Of a stretch of 64,000 bases of DNA, positions 45,023 to 53,778 are shown in pieces (position 1 is the stretch's first letter; each line of letters starts with the position of its first letter). Position numbers and translations under genes: made by a program. The notes beneath the pieces were generated by a model. The model had not been told where the DNA came from, ran no database searches, and saw only the letters and a list, made by a program, of their open reading frames with translations. Location of the stretch: positions 124,001 through 188,000 of the forward strand of contig NZ_CAJHCP010000013.1 of the NCBI RefSeq assembly GCF_904848625.1. Reading direction: 5' to 3'. This DNA is from Paraburkholderia metrosideri. Its GTDB lineage: Bacteria > Pseudomonadota > Gammaproteobacteria > Burkholderiales > Burkholderiaceae.

Positions 45023-46354
45023 ATGAGCAGATCTGTTCCAGACGCGGCCCGGCCGGACCGGGCTGACGCGCTGGCGAGTGCGGTACGCAAGATCAAGTGG
45101 CGCGTGCTGCCGCTCTTCGTCGCCATGTTCATCGTCAATTATATTGACCGCGTGAACATTGGCTTCGTGCGTCAGCACCTGAGCGCCGATCTGGGCATCG
45201 GCGCTGCCGCCTACGGGCTCGGCGCGGGCCTGTTCTTCGTCAGCTATGCCGTCTTCGAAGTGCCGTCGAACATGCTGATGCAGCGCTTCGGCGCAAAAAT
45301 ATGGCTGACGCGGATCATGGTCACGTGGGGTATGGCCGCGGTCGGCATGGCATTCGTGCGCGGCGAAACATCGTTCTACGTGATGCGTTTGCTGCTCGGC
45401 GCCGCTGAAGCCGGCTTCTTCCCCGGCGTGATCTTTTACTTCACGCAATGGCTGCCACGTGACGAACGAGGTAAGGCCATCGCAATCTTCCTGAGCGGCT
45501 CGGCGCTTGCGTCGGTGGTGTCCGGCCCGATCTCGGGCGGCCTGATGCTGATCAACGGTGCGGGTCTGCACGGCTGGCAGTGGATGTTCGTGATCGAAGG
45601 CATGGCCTCGGTGGTGCTGGCCGGTTTCATCTGGTTCTGGCTCGACTCGAAACCGCGCGATGCCAGGTGGCTGAACCGCGAGGAACAGGATGCGGTGCTC
45701 GGCGAGATAGCAGATGAACAGCGTCAAAGGGAGGCAGCGCATGGGGTTAGACCGTCAGCGTGGAAGCTCCTGCGCGACCCCCAAATCCTGATCTTCTGCG
45801 TGATCTATTTTTCGGTCTCGCTGACGATCTACGGCGCGACCTTCTGGCTGCCCAGCATCATCCGCAAGATGGGCCATTTCAACGATTTTCAGGTGGGCCT
45901 GTTCAATTCGATTCCATGGCTGATCTCGATCGCAGCGATGTACTTTTTCGCGATGCTCGCGGCGCGCTTCAGGTTCCAGCAAGCATGGGTAGCATGCGTG
46001 CTGCTGATTGCGGCCCTCGGCATGTATGCGGCTGGCCAGGGCAGTCCCGTTTTTTCATTCGTCGCAATCTGCTTTGCGGCGATTGGCTTCAAAGCGGCGT
46101 CGGCTTTGTTCTGGCCGATTCCACAGGGCTATCTGGACGCGCGAATTTCCGCTGCGGTACTGGCGCTGATCAATTCGATCGGCAATCTGGGCGGCTTCGT
46201 TGCGCCCGCGGCCTTCGGCCTGCTCGAACAGAAAACCGGATCGATCGAAGGCGGCCTCACGGGATTGGCCGTGATGTCGGTGGTGGCCGCCGGGGCAGTC
46301 TTCTTTGCCCGAATGACGCCGCATGAGGGACGGCCTGCGCTTGCGCAGCAATAA
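45023..46354 (+). CDS. MFS transporter, anion:cation symporter family
   Basis: A 443-residue inner-membrane protein with about twelve helices. The signature NYIDRVNIGFVRQHLSADLG in helix 1 and the later GGLMLINGAGLHGWQWMFVI and WLPRDERGKAIAIF segments are typical of the ACS (anion:cation symporter) group that imports sugar acids and aromatic acids. A GAGGAGAC ribosome binding site precedes the ATG at 45023. Its position behind glucarate dehydratase suggests uptake of glucarate or a related diacid. Confidence 0.88.
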   Translation: MSRSVPDAARPDRADALASAVRKIKWRVLPLFVAMFIVNYIDRVNIGFVRQHLSADLGIGAAAYGLGAGLFFVSYAVFEVPSNMLMQRFGAKIWLTRIMVTWGMAAVGMAFVRGETSFYVMRLLLGAAEAGFFPGVIFYFTQWLPRDERGKAIAIFLSGSALASVVSGPISGGLMLINGAGLHGWQWMFVIEGMASVVLAGFIWFWLDSKPRDARWLNREEQDAVLGEIADEQRQREAAHGVRPSAWKLLRDPQILIFCVIYFSVSLTIYGATFWLPSIIRKMGHFNDFQVGLFNSIPWLISIAAMYFFAMLAARFRFQQAWVACVLLIAALGMYAAGQGSPVFSFVAICFAAIGFKAASALFWPIPQGYLDARISAAVLALINSIGNLGGFVAPAAFGLLEQKTGSIEGGLTGLAVMSVVAAGAVFFARMTPHEGRPALAQQ

Positions 46355-46368
46355 AAATTTCTGGAGAC

Positions 46369-47679
46369 ATGATGAAAGTAGTAGAAGCCAATAGGGTCGC
46401 CGATAAAACGCTCGTCGGCCGCTATCGATGGACCATTTGCGCGATGATTTTCTTTGCCACGACGATCAACTATATGGATCGTCAGATGCTCGGCTTGCTC
46501 GCGCCGCTGCTGCAAAAAGACATCGGCTGGAACCAGGTGCAATACGCGCAAACCGTGATGGTCTTCACGGTGACCTATGCAATCGGTCTCGCGACATTCG
46601 GCCGGATCGCGGATCGCGTCAGCACCAAAGTGGTCTACGGCAGTGCAATGGCGATGTGGAGCATTGCCGCCATGCTGCACGCGGTGGCCGCCACCGTTCC
46701 AGGCTTCGCGGCCGTGCGCGGTTTGCTCGGCTTTGGCGAAGCGGCCAACTTCCCGGTCGCGATTCGCACCACCGCAATCTGGTTTCCGAAAAAGGAACGC
46801 GCGTTGGCGACGGGCTTCTGGAACATGGGCGCCACGATCGGTGGCATCGTCGCGCCCGCGTTCGTACCGATCGCCGCCGTGATGTGGGGATGGCGCGCGA
46901 CCTTCGTCGCTGGGGGCGCAGCAGGGTTCATCTGGCTGGCCGTGTGGATGCTGGTGTATCGGCCGCCTGCGCAACATCCGTCGGTATCGAAGGGCGAACT
47001 GGATTACATCAATTCGGACCGCGAGGAAGTCGTCGAGCAATCGGTCAGTTGGCTGTCGGTGCTCAAATACCGCGAAACGTGGGCGTTTGTTTTCGGCAAG
47101 CTGCTGACCGATCCAGTGTGGTGGTTCTATCTGTTCTGGCTGCCCAAGTGGCTCAATGAATCGAGACATATCGACATCGGCAATCTCGGTCTGCCGCTGA
47201 TTGTCATTTACACCATGGCGTCCGTTGGCAGCGTGGCGGGTGGCTGGCTGTCGTCCCGATTGATGGGACGCACCAATAAACCAAACTTCGCGCGCAAGCT
47301 GGCGATGGGTATCTGTGCGGTATGCGTGCTGCCAATCGCGACGCTTTCGCATTTCCAGAGCCTCTGGTTCGCAGTTTTCGCCGTCGGCCTTGCAGCCGCG
47401 GCTCATCAGGGCTGGTCGGCGAATCTCGTCACGATGGTGGGCGATGTATTTCCGCGCCGTCTGGTCGGCACAGTTGTCGGGATAGGCGGCGTAGCGGGGA
47501 TGGTCGGCTCGTTCCTGTACTCGGGCGTGATCGGTGAAACGTTGCAGCGTACCGGTCAGTACTGGGCGCTTTTCGCGGTTGGCGCATCGGCGTATCTGGT
47601 GGCGCTCGGCATTATTCATCTGCTGATGCCGCGTATGACGCCGGTGAAACTGCGCGAGCAAGGTACTGTTTCGGGCTGA
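46369..47679 (+). CDS. MFS transporter, hexuronate/ACS family
   Basis: A 436-residue inner-membrane transporter with about twelve helices, beginning 14 bp after the first MFS gene and preceded by CTGGAGA. ACS features are FFATTINYMDRQMLGLLAPL, GFGEAANFPVAIRTTAIWFP, RALATGFWNMGATIGGIVAP and the central cytoplasmic loop near residues 200-230. It looks closest to hexuronate-type ExuT transporters by pattern. Two consecutive but different transporters suggest more than one substrate for the module, for instance glucarate and galacturonate. This is inference. Confidence 0.88.
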   Translation: MMKVVEANRVADKTLVGRYRWTICAMIFFATTINYMDRQMLGLLAPLLQKDIGWNQVQYAQTVMVFTVTYAIGLATFGRIADRVSTKVVYGSAMAMWSIAAMLHAVAATVPGFAAVRGLLGFGEAANFPVAIRTTAIWFPKKERALATGFWNMGATIGGIVAPAFVPIAAVMWGWRATFVAGGAAGFIWLAVWMLVYRPPAQHPSVSKGELDYINSDREEVVEQSVSWLSVLKYRETWAFVFGKLLTDPVWWFYLFWLPKWLNESRHIDIGNLGLPLIVIYTMASVGSVAGGWLSSRLMGRTNKPNFARKLAMGICAVCVLPIATLSHFQSLWFAVFAVGLAAAAHQGWSANLVTMVGDVFPRRLVGTVVGIGGVAGMVGSFLYSGVIGETLQRTGQYWALFAVGASAYLVALGIIHLLMPRMTPVKLREQGTVSG

Positions 47680-47770
47680 ACGGTCGCACCGCTATTTCAA
47701 CCGCCGCCCTTCCTAAAGTATTTCGACTTTCTGTCGATATAGAGGCTGAGGCGGCGGTCACCGTGGACAG

Positions 47771-49354
47771 ATGACTGCAATCATCCACCCACATAGCGAT
47801 GCACCGCACATGACCTCCATATCGTCATTGAACGCAGCCCTTCTTACCTCGGTGACGCCGTCATCGAGTACGAATAGCCTTGCCTCGACCGTCAGGATGG
47901 CAGCGGGAGAATCACCCAACAATACAGAGTCCACTGTCGTCGCCATTCCGTCAGCGGGCGTCGAATCGCTCCTTGTGTACAGCCAGCAAGGAACGCTGGC
48001 GAATGCGGAGCCGATCACCACCTGGGCGTCCAGTCCCACCGACGCCGTTTCCATGACGATGGCGGGCGACTATCTGGCCGGCACGATGTCCGGGCAATTC
48101 TATAATCTCGGCAGTGCGCTACTCGATCGTTTCAAGACCACAGGTAGCAATTTTTCGCAGTCGGTTACGGTCAGCTCGGCAGGCGGAACCAGTGCGACCG
48201 CGCTATCGGCACCAGGTCCGCAAGGCGAGGTCAAGCTGACGGTTCAAACCGCGAGCGGTATCAAGGTCGATATCGAAATGGACAGCGAAAACGGTACGCT
48301 GTCGGTCAGCACGAACAGCAGCGGAACCTTGAGCGACGCCGAGCGTAGCGCGCTCGCCAAACTGGCCGACGGCTTTCAGAAAGCAATCGACGGTCTTGGC
48401 GCCTATCCTCCGCAACTCGATCTGAGTGGACTGACACAATACGACTCATCGGTATTGTCGTCGGTCAATATGCAGTTCAATGTAACGAACGACGGGTCGA
48501 GCAATATGTCGGCCAACATCTCTCTGGACAGCTCAGACCAAAGCGTGAGCGTCACGGACTCGGACGGCACCATGAAGCTCGATGTCGACATGAGCGACTC
48601 CGCCATCTGGGGTTCGGGCGCACAACGCGATCAGGCCATTGCCAGCTATCTCGCGCAGTTCGACAATGCCAACGCAAAGGGCCATGGCAACGCGGCATTG
48701 ATGTCGATGTTCAAAGACGCATTCACGCAATTGAATAGCGACTACGGGACCTCGTCGCAGCAACTCCCGGGGACTACCTACGCGCCCTGGCTCGCGCAAT
48801 CGGACCACGCGATGTTGACGGGGCTGGCCGATTTCACCGCATCTATTTCCGACAATGCAACGTCACCGAATCCGTTGATCCTGAGTCAAACCGATACTTT
48901 CTCCTATCAGGTTTCGCAAAGCACGCAAACCAAGGGAAATGCGTTGAACGGTACGATTGCGCAAACCCAGCACTCGCATTTGCAGGCAAGCTATCACCAG
49001 TCGCTGGCAGGCGGCGAAGTCAAACTCGATAAGTCGCTGGCGTCACAGAGTTACGACTATATTCAGATCAACGACGACGCGAGCAGCACGGTCAATATCA
49101 CCACTCAGCGCGGCAACCTCATTCAGGCGACGCTCGACAAATCATCGAATCAATCTACGCGCCAATCCGAATACCTGAAGGGTGTGCTTGTTTCGGATGT
49201 CGACACGCCAACGACCTCGTCCGACTCCAAGGACCTGCTTTCGTTGCTAAAGCCTTTACTCGCCGATCAGGACGCCGAGGAGAATAGCGGCACCTGGCAA
49301 CAGGCATTGTCGAACATACATGGGATGATTTTGCTGAACGCAAACGGAAACTGA
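47771..49354 (+). CDS. Ser/Thr/Asp-rich protein of unknown function
   Basis: A 527-residue protein with strongly polar composition. It has no signal peptide or membrane helix, and few aromatic residues. The sequence is full of short S/T/D/N/G-rich beta-like stretches (SVTVSSAGGTSATALSAPGP; ISLDSSDQSVSVTDSDGTMK; TDTFSYQVSQSTQTKGNALN), with one helical block near 190-215 (SDAERSALAKLADGFQKAID) and another at the end. Similar unnamed proteins are scattered in Burkholderia relatives, but I do not recognise a domain. The second ATG at 47810 is an alternative start. It follows the MFS pair after a GC-rich gap and reads the same way, but seems unrelated to it. Confidence 0.6.
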   Translation: MTAIIHPHSDAPHMTSISSLNAALLTSVTPSSSTNSLASTVRMAAGESPNNTESTVVAIPSAGVESLLVYSQQGTLANAEPITTWASSPTDAVSMTMAGDYLAGTMSGQFYNLGSALLDRFKTTGSNFSQSVTVSSAGGTSATALSAPGPQGEVKLTVQTASGIKVDIEMDSENGTLSVSTNSSGTLSDAERSALAKLADGFQKAIDGLGAYPPQLDLSGLTQYDSSVLSSVNMQFNVTNDGSSNMSANISLDSSDQSVSVTDSDGTMKLDVDMSDSAIWGSGAQRDQAIASYLAQFDNANAKGHGNAALMSMFKDAFTQLNSDYGTSSQQLPGTTYAPWLAQSDHAMLTGLADFTASISDNATSPNPLILSQTDTFSYQVSQSTQTKGNALNGTIAQTQHSHLQASYHQSLAGGEVKLDKSLASQSYDYIQINDDASSTVNITTQRGNLIQATLDKSSNQSTRQSEYLKGVLVSDVDTPTTSSDSKDLLSLLKPLLADQDAEENSGTWQQALSNIHGMILLNANGN

Positions 49355-49443
49355 GATCGGGGAATTGAGCGTCGATCCTGGTTGATCACACTCTCCCTGC
49401 GCTCTGGAAGCGCTATAAAGGTGCCGGCAACGAAACGTTCAAC

Positions 49444-49716
49444 CTACTGCGGCGCGTGCTGCATCGTCCCCGCCGGACTCGACGCGGCATTCGACGCACT
49501 CCGATGCGCAGAATGACTATCCGTTGCACGCGCACCCTCTTTCCGCGCGTTATCGTCCGATGACATTCCCGAGCGCACGGCCGAACTGGCTCCGTCCGCT
49601 TCAGCCGCCGGCCCCGAAGGAGCCACAACGATCGCGCTGCCCAACGCGAATGAGTCATCGCTCAATACAAGCCCGGCGGCCAGAATAGACATCGCGACCA
49701 CGTTTGCGAATTTCAT
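49444..49716 (-). CDS. Small exported hypothetical protein
   Basis: A 90-residue protein with a signal peptide (MKFANVVAMSILAAGLVLSD, cleaved near SFA-LG) and a low-complexity mature part rich in Ala, Ser and Gly (VAPSGPAAEADGASSAVRSG, HSAHRSASNAASSPAGTM). The start at ATG 49716 is chosen for the signal peptide; the frame extends upstream without support. Such small secreted Ala/Ser-rich proteins are common in Burkholderia relatives and have no known function. Confidence 0.55.
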   Translation of the reverse strand: MKFANVVAMSILAAGLVLSDDSFALGSAIVVAPSGPAAEADGASSAVRSGMSSDDNARKEGARATDSHSAHRSASNAASSPAGTMQHAPQ

Positions 49717-49781
49717 GTCGATACTCCCAAAAGCGCACCACCCGAGCGACAGCGGCGCGTAAGCAGCGGCACGCCTGAGCG

Positions 49782-50087
49782 TTACCGGCGAGTGACCCTC
49801 TTCGCACTGTTGGCAAGCCACGCGGAGGCACCCGCTCGCAGAAAGATTCGCAATGCGCGAGAGGGGCCGAACGTCAGCGCACCGACGCATAACGCAAGCA
49901 CAAATGTCACGTGCGGCGCATTGGCGAGAGCGACCGCTGCGCCGGTGGCCGACGTCATCGCATTCCTTTTTTGCCGGCGCGGGTTCAGCCCAATCGCATT
50001 TGCTTCACGCAGTGCATCGCGGGATTGCGACATTCGCAGCAGAAGTGCCGCGTGGTCGTCGTGACTGCTCAATGCCTGGCGGTTCAT
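49782..50087 (-). CDS. Small membrane protein next to a holin-like gene
   Basis: A 101-residue protein: a charged N-terminal part (MNRQALSSHDDHAALLLRMS, then QSRDALREANAI) followed by a hydrophobic segment (VTFVLALCVGALTFGPSRAL) and a basic tail. The ATG at 50087 overlaps the stop of the upstream holin-like gene (ATGA), which makes coding and coupling likely. The pair resembles YqjK/YqjE-type envelope-stress gene neighbours of Burkholderia and enterobacteria; this family link is tentative. Confidence 0.6.
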   Translation of the reverse strand: MNRQALSSHDDHAALLLRMSQSRDALREANAIGLNPRRQKRNAMTSATGAAVALANAPHVTFVLALCVGALTFGPSRALRIFLRAGASAWLANSAKRVTRR

Positions 50088-50458
50088 TTGAGTGACTCCC
50101 TGAGCGCGTCGAGATCGCTGCGGATTTCCGACTGCACAATGTGTAAAGGCTCCGACAGCTTTTGCGCGCGAGCCACCAGGAACGACACAAACGCCACCAC
50201 TACCCACAAGATGGCAACGCCCCACACCACGGTCAGAAAATGCGGCGTCCCCCACGCTGTCGCAATGACCGCGATACAAAGGAAAGACAGCGCGAAAAGG
50301 GCGGCCACCGCCATCACGACGATGGCGCCGACCTCGCGCACCAAGCGCCTTTTTGTGTGGTCCACTTCCAATGCGATCAGTTCGCTATAGTCCGCGACCC
50401 GTTCAATGCAAAACTGGCCTACGTTTCGCCATCTGCTGAGATTTGACTGGAGTGACAC
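50084..50458 (-). CDS. Holin-like/YqjE-type membrane protein
   Basis: A 124-residue protein starting at a GTG with CGGAG upstream. It has a cytoplasmic helix rich in charged residues (YSELIALEVDHTKRRLVREV), two adjacent membrane helices (GAIVVMAVAALFALSFLCIA and TVVWGVAILWVVVAFVSFLV) and a charged C-terminal helix. This is the pattern of the phage-holin-superfamily III (YqjE/DUF1469) proteins found in non-phage chromosomal settings. It is coupled to the following gene by a 4-bp overlap. Its role is unknown; the family name does not imply a prophage here. Confidence 0.78.
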   Translation of the reverse strand: MSLQSNLSRWRNVGQFCIERVADYSELIALEVDHTKRRLVREVGAIVVMAVAALFALSFLCIAVIATAWGTPHFLTVVWGVAILWVVVAFVSFLVARAQKLSEPLHIVQSEIRSDLDALRESLK

Positions 50459-50824
50459 GGTGACTCCGAATAAAGTGCCGGCGGTCGCGCGCCATGGGTT
50501 TTCGATCGGACCGGCGCGCTATTTACCACGCCACACAACCACGAGAATCCCCATTCATCGCAGAACAGTTCGCATGACGATGGATCCGGCGGGTCTCATC
50601 CTCGCAGAGCGTCTGCAACAGGCGTGTACAGGCGACGGTGACGCGGTATCGCGCTTCTTTCTGGGCTCCGCAAGGAACGGGCCTCAGCGCCCCGCACGAC
50701 TGAGCTGGGTGTGCGGCAATTGCGTAGGGCGAATCAACAGCTCTTCTTGTGTTTAATAGTCTGCAGAAATTAGGTATGCATGTTGCTCCACGAGACCTGC
50801 AGCGATCTCCACGCAGAGGCATAT
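50459..50824. other. Intergenic region between divergent small genes
   Basis: About 366 bp without a supportable gene; it must hold the promoters of the holin-like pair (minus) and the 132-residue-frame gene (plus). Confidence 0.5.
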
Positions 50825-51178
50825 ATGGTTGAGATAAATACTTCCGGTCAATCCGTCGCTAGCATCGACGGCGACGCCGCGTCGGCCGCCGACATGGCGG
50901 GACACTCCGATGCGGACAACCGCGCGCGGGACACGCCGGATCCGGCAACAAGTGGCGCGATGCGTGTCGCGCATCGAGGCGTCGTTCTGACGGTGACTGC
51001 CCATAGAAATTCGGAAGGCGCCTGGCTGGCTGCTATTTCGGCCAGCGTCGACGGTCAACCGCTCGACTTGCCGCACGTCGAACCAGCCACGCCCGAGTGG
51101 CTGACAGAATCGGAAGCGTTGCGGGCAGGCATTGAGCATGGCTGCTATCTGGTGGACAGATATGTGCCCCATCGATAA
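50825..51178 (+). CDS. Conserved hypothetical protein (DUF6566-like)
   Basis: A 117-residue protein starting at ATG 50825, which is preceded by AGAGG. The N-terminal third is disordered and acidic. The remainder (MRVAHRGVVLTVTAHRNSEG, AWLAAISASVDGQPLDLPHV, then PEWLTESEALRAGIEHGCYL) forms two short beta strands and a conserved helix ending in a G-x-Y-L-V-D motif. I associate this with a small Burkholderia-type family (DUF6566), with medium certainty. No membrane segment or catalytic motif is present, and the function is unknown. The longer frame from 50780 lacks a ribosome binding site. Confidence 0.6.
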   Translation: MVEINTSGQSVASIDGDAASAADMAGHSDADNRARDTPDPATSGAMRVAHRGVVLTVTAHRNSEGAWLAAISASVDGQPLDLPHVEPATPEWLTESEALRAGIEHGCYLVDRYVPHR

Positions 51179-51258
51179 AGACGCGAAAAAACTTCATGTC
51201 AGACAGGTTGCAGGATTTACGCGTCAGCGGTGTAGCGATATTCAACCTGTGCTTCCAA

Positions 51259-51666
51259 TCAATGCGGAGGATGAGTTGAAAGCAGTTGAGTTTCGATCGC
51301 CGCTTTATCTATGATCGACCACACCTGAGCAATTTTCCCTTGATGGAACTCATAGAAAACATTTTCGGCAAACGCGATTCGTTTTCCGTTAACCGGCAGT
51401 CCTAGAAATGTGCCGGCAGGCGCACAGTCAAATTGCAGCCGGCTCGCGATGGTTGATGCGTCACAAACAAGTAGCTGAATGTCGAAATGAAGATCCGGGA
51501 TGTCGCGGAAGTCTTTCTCCAGCATCTCGCGATAGCCCGACAAGCCGATCCTTTTACCGTTGTAGGTCACTTCGTCGCCGACAAACTGCTCCAATTTCGG
51601 CCAGTCCTGCTTATTCAGGCAGGCAATATAGCCTCGGTAGATGTCGGAGAGATCGGTTTCGTTCAT
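51259..51666 (-). CDS. SnoaL-like ester cyclase family protein
   Basis: A 135-residue protein of the SnoaL polyketide-cyclase-like family with an NTF2 fold: LSDIYRGYIACLNKQDWPKL, then EQFVGDEVTYNGKRIGLSGY, PDLHFDIQLLVCD, the conserved strand ASRLQFDCAPAGTFLGLPVN, and ENVFYEFHQGKIAQVWSIID at the end. These features suit the ester-cyclase subgroup, whose members mostly have no proven substrate. The start is the ATG at 51666, directly behind an in-frame GTG. It stands alone between small hypotheticals. Confidence 0.8.
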   Translation of the reverse strand: MNETDLSDIYRGYIACLNKQDWPKLEQFVGDEVTYNGKRIGLSGYREMLEKDFRDIPDLHFDIQLLVCDASTIASRLQFDCAPAGTFLGLPVNGKRIAFAENVFYEFHQGKIAQVWSIIDKAAIETQLLSTHPPH

Positions 51667-52018
51667 CACAGTCGCCCTCGCCTTAATGCAATGAGATTAG
51701 ATACACGCACGGAAGCTTGGCACAAAGTCGTCCGCATCTGCACGAGCATCGACACATCGGGCATTGCTCTACCCGAACTCCAGCTTGATTCCCGCAGAGC
51801 GGATTCAACAGATGATTACTCGGCGCGGTCAATCGTGCCGTGTCTGCGAACGCAGGGCTTCGATCGTGCACTGCACCAAAGCAGTTTATGAAGCAACCCT
51901 CCTGTCGCCGATCGACGACATTTTCATGCCGCCCCGTTATTTAGCCCAGATATTGGCCGCTTAAGAAAATGGGACAGGTTAGGATATTTAGGGTTCAGAC
52001 TCTAGAAATCGAAGTTCG
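51667..52018. other. Intergenic region before the IS5-type fragment
   Basis: About 350 bp with no gene that I can support. It may hold remains of the mobile element whose first part survives at 52019, but I cannot find a clear inverted repeat. Confidence 0.4.
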
Positions 52019-52306
52019 ATGTTGCAAGTCCCTTTGTCTGACGAGAAATGGCACACGGTCTGCCATCTGTTCGAGCCTGTGACGGCTGGTCGTGGACGAC
52101 CGCGCAGGCATCCCCGCCAGGTACTGGACGCGATCCTGTGGGTCCTGCTCAATCGGGAAAAATGGCACAGGCTTCCCACCACTTTTCCGCCCACGCAGAC
52201 CTGTTACGCGAAGTGGCTGGAGTGGAATCGCGACGGAACCATGGCCAGCGTGCTAACGAGCCTCGACCCGGACCGCAGCGTCTTCACTTGCGATCTTTCC
52301 ACCTAG
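52019..52306 (+). mobile_element. IS5-type transposase N-terminal (DUF4096) fragment
   Basis: A 95-residue frame with the IS5/IS1031-type DUF4096 domain: LSDEKWHTVCHLFEPVTAGR, GRPRRHPRQVLDAILWVLLN, then TTFPPTQTCYAKWLEWNRDG. In complete elements this helical domain precedes a DDE transposase domain, which is absent here: the frame closes at 52306 and nothing downstream restores it. The same orphan domain is common in Burkholderia genomes and may be retained rather than dying. The ATG at 52019 overlaps no other gene. Confidence 0.7.
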
Positions 52307-52639
52307 GTCTTTTGCCACGCAAACGCGTGTCACGTCTCCGCGTTTATGGAGCGGCACGCCGATTTGCGGTTGGTCAACAACAAAATATGTCAATGAAAAC
52401 GGTCGTACTTCTTTTTATAAACAGAAAATCGTTGGAGATGAATGACGCACTAGAGAATACGGATGGAGATGCCGCCAACGTACAGCGAGACGGCTGTGGC
52501 GTTGCCGCGCAAGGTGCGCTTCCGTTGACACGTGCAGCGGCCAGCGTTGCAGACTAGAAGCGTTTGCGAAGACGAGTGCGGCCAGCGCCACGCGCAGCGT
52601 GCGTGGACGATGCAGTGCAATCGATAGATACGGCAATGT
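52307..52639. other. Intergenic region after the IS5-type fragment
   Basis: About 333 bp. Weak minus-strand frames cross it (52415-52680) but show no family pattern and overlap the next gene; I do not annotate them. Confidence 0.45.
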
Positions 52640-52948
52640 TCAGACGCGCCGCGTATCGTCACGCGGCTCGAACGCTGCACGCGTCATTGGACTATCCACC
52701 GGAACGGCGAGGATCGAATCGATAAACGTGTGAGCGCGGTTTTCACCATACCTGAACGCCTCGTGCTCGGAGAGGAAGTTGAACTGTTCGGGAAAACTTG
52801 CAACCGCCTGATCCAGATGAGCTGGCGACGAAACGGTCCACGACACGCGATATCGCCGCGCCATGCCCCCAATGACATGTGTTTTGGCGGGCGTGACATG
52901 AACTTCGATTTGGCAGCCGCGGTATGGCGCATAGGATTGGGTAGACAT
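52640..52948 (-). CDS. Conserved hypothetical protein of Burkholderia type
   Basis: A 102-residue protein with a very good AGGAGG ribosome binding site ahead of ATG 52948. The sequence (MSTQSYAPYRGCQIEVHVTP, then RRYRVSWTVSSPAHLDQAVA, SFPEQFNFLSEHEAFRYGEN and RAHTFIDSILAVPVD) resembles a small cytosolic family frequent in Burkholderia relatives. It has an N-terminal three-stranded sheet and a C-terminal helix. No catalytic motif is seen and the function is unknown. The upstream frame to 52978 is rejected because of the strong site. Confidence 0.68.
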   Translation of the reverse strand: MSTQSYAPYRGCQIEVHVTPAKTHVIGGMARRYRVSWTVSSPAHLDQAVASFPEQFNFLSEHEAFRYGENRAHTFIDSILAVPVDSPMTRAAFEPRDDTRRV

Positions 52949-53281
52949 GACATGCCTCCTTTGAAGACCACCGTGCATAAAGCAACACTTCTGTCACCGC
53001 ATCTAGCGTGCCTGGACGGCGAGCGCTAGTCTCACGAGTCAGGAATCGCTGCCTAACTGTCGCCCGATCGCGCATCCCTGTCGCAGTACAGGCGAATCCA
53101 TACCTGCCGGCTTCACGAACTCGTCGCGGCGCGTGTCACAAGTGTCTCGTATCCGCCGGACGGAACGTGATCGAGTCAGCGTCGGCAAATTAATCCGCCA
53201 ACGATTAACGTCCACCGATAAATCGGCGGACGTTTTTTCAGCAACAGATAAACGCTATGCGCTCATCCAGATGGCATTGGG
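52949..53281 (+). other. Intergenic region containing an orphan terminator
   Basis: About 333 bp without a supportable gene. It ends with a strong plus-strand intrinsic terminator (53207-53238) that has no plus-strand gene before it, so an unannotated small RNA may be made here (see findings). Confidence 0.5.
53207..53238 (+). terminator. Strong rho-independent terminator with no upstream gene
   Basis: A 13-bp stem (AACGTCCACCGAT with ATCGGCGGACGTT, one A-C mismatch) with a 2-base loop core, followed by a T-run. The T-run is on the plus strand only, so it terminates rightward transcription. Confidence 0.8.
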
Positions 53282-53581
53282 CTAGCCACCTCCTTTCGCC
53301 TGATCAGCCGAATTGCCGCCGCTGCTCATAGGTTTCTTCGTCGACTTGTGGGTTGATTTCTTCACGGTACTGGAATGCATCGCAGGGCCAGAAGCCGCCA
53401 TCGCCCCGGCAGCCGGATTATTTCCGCCCCCTCCCGAAACGTCCGCCCCCGATGGTCCCGCACCGCTGCCGTTGCTGCCGCCACTGCCGCTTCCTCCTGC
53501 GCCTGCGCCTGCAGCCAGGGCTGACGTGAGTGAACACGCAGCCACCAGGAATGTCACGCTCACCATTTGTTTGATCTGCAT
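53282..53581 (-). CDS. Gly-rich exported hypothetical protein
   Basis: A 99-residue protein with signal peptide (IKQMVSVTFLVAACSLTSAL, cleaved after ALA) and a glycine/serine-rich mature part (GGSGSGGSNGSGAGPSGADV) ending in a lysine/threonine-rich stretch (KKSTHKSTKKPMSSGGN). A GGAGG site precedes ATG 53581. The flexible, cationic mature part suits a cell-surface or periplasmic protein, but its function is unknown. The frame upstream (to 53617) is rejected because it would push the signal peptide inward. Confidence 0.6.
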   Translation of the reverse strand: MQIKQMVSVTFLVAACSLTSALAAGAGAGGSGSGGSNGSGAGPSGADVSGGGGNNPAAGAMAASGPAMHSSTVKKSTHKSTKKPMSSGGNSADQAKGGG

Positions 53582-53778
53582 CTTGTGCCTCCATGGAATT
53601 TTGATCTGGACGCACACGTTGCACGATCCCAGTCATTCAAATAGCGAGCAACGCTCGTTCCATCCAGCACGTCAATTCGTCGCAGCTAGCTTCGAGCGTC
53701 TCGCTTTCGATCCGTCGCCGGATTTTATTTCGGCATCCCGCACATCGGACTCGATTGACAGACATGCCGGCGACCAAC

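Noticed and set aside
46129..47661. 510-codon open frame opposite the second MFS gene
   Set aside because: Antisense to a clear transporter; His/Arg-rich composition unlike real proteins here.
53008..53193. 61-codon plus-strand frame before the orphan terminator
   Set aside because: No ribosome binding site or protein pattern; a non-coding transcript is a better explanation.
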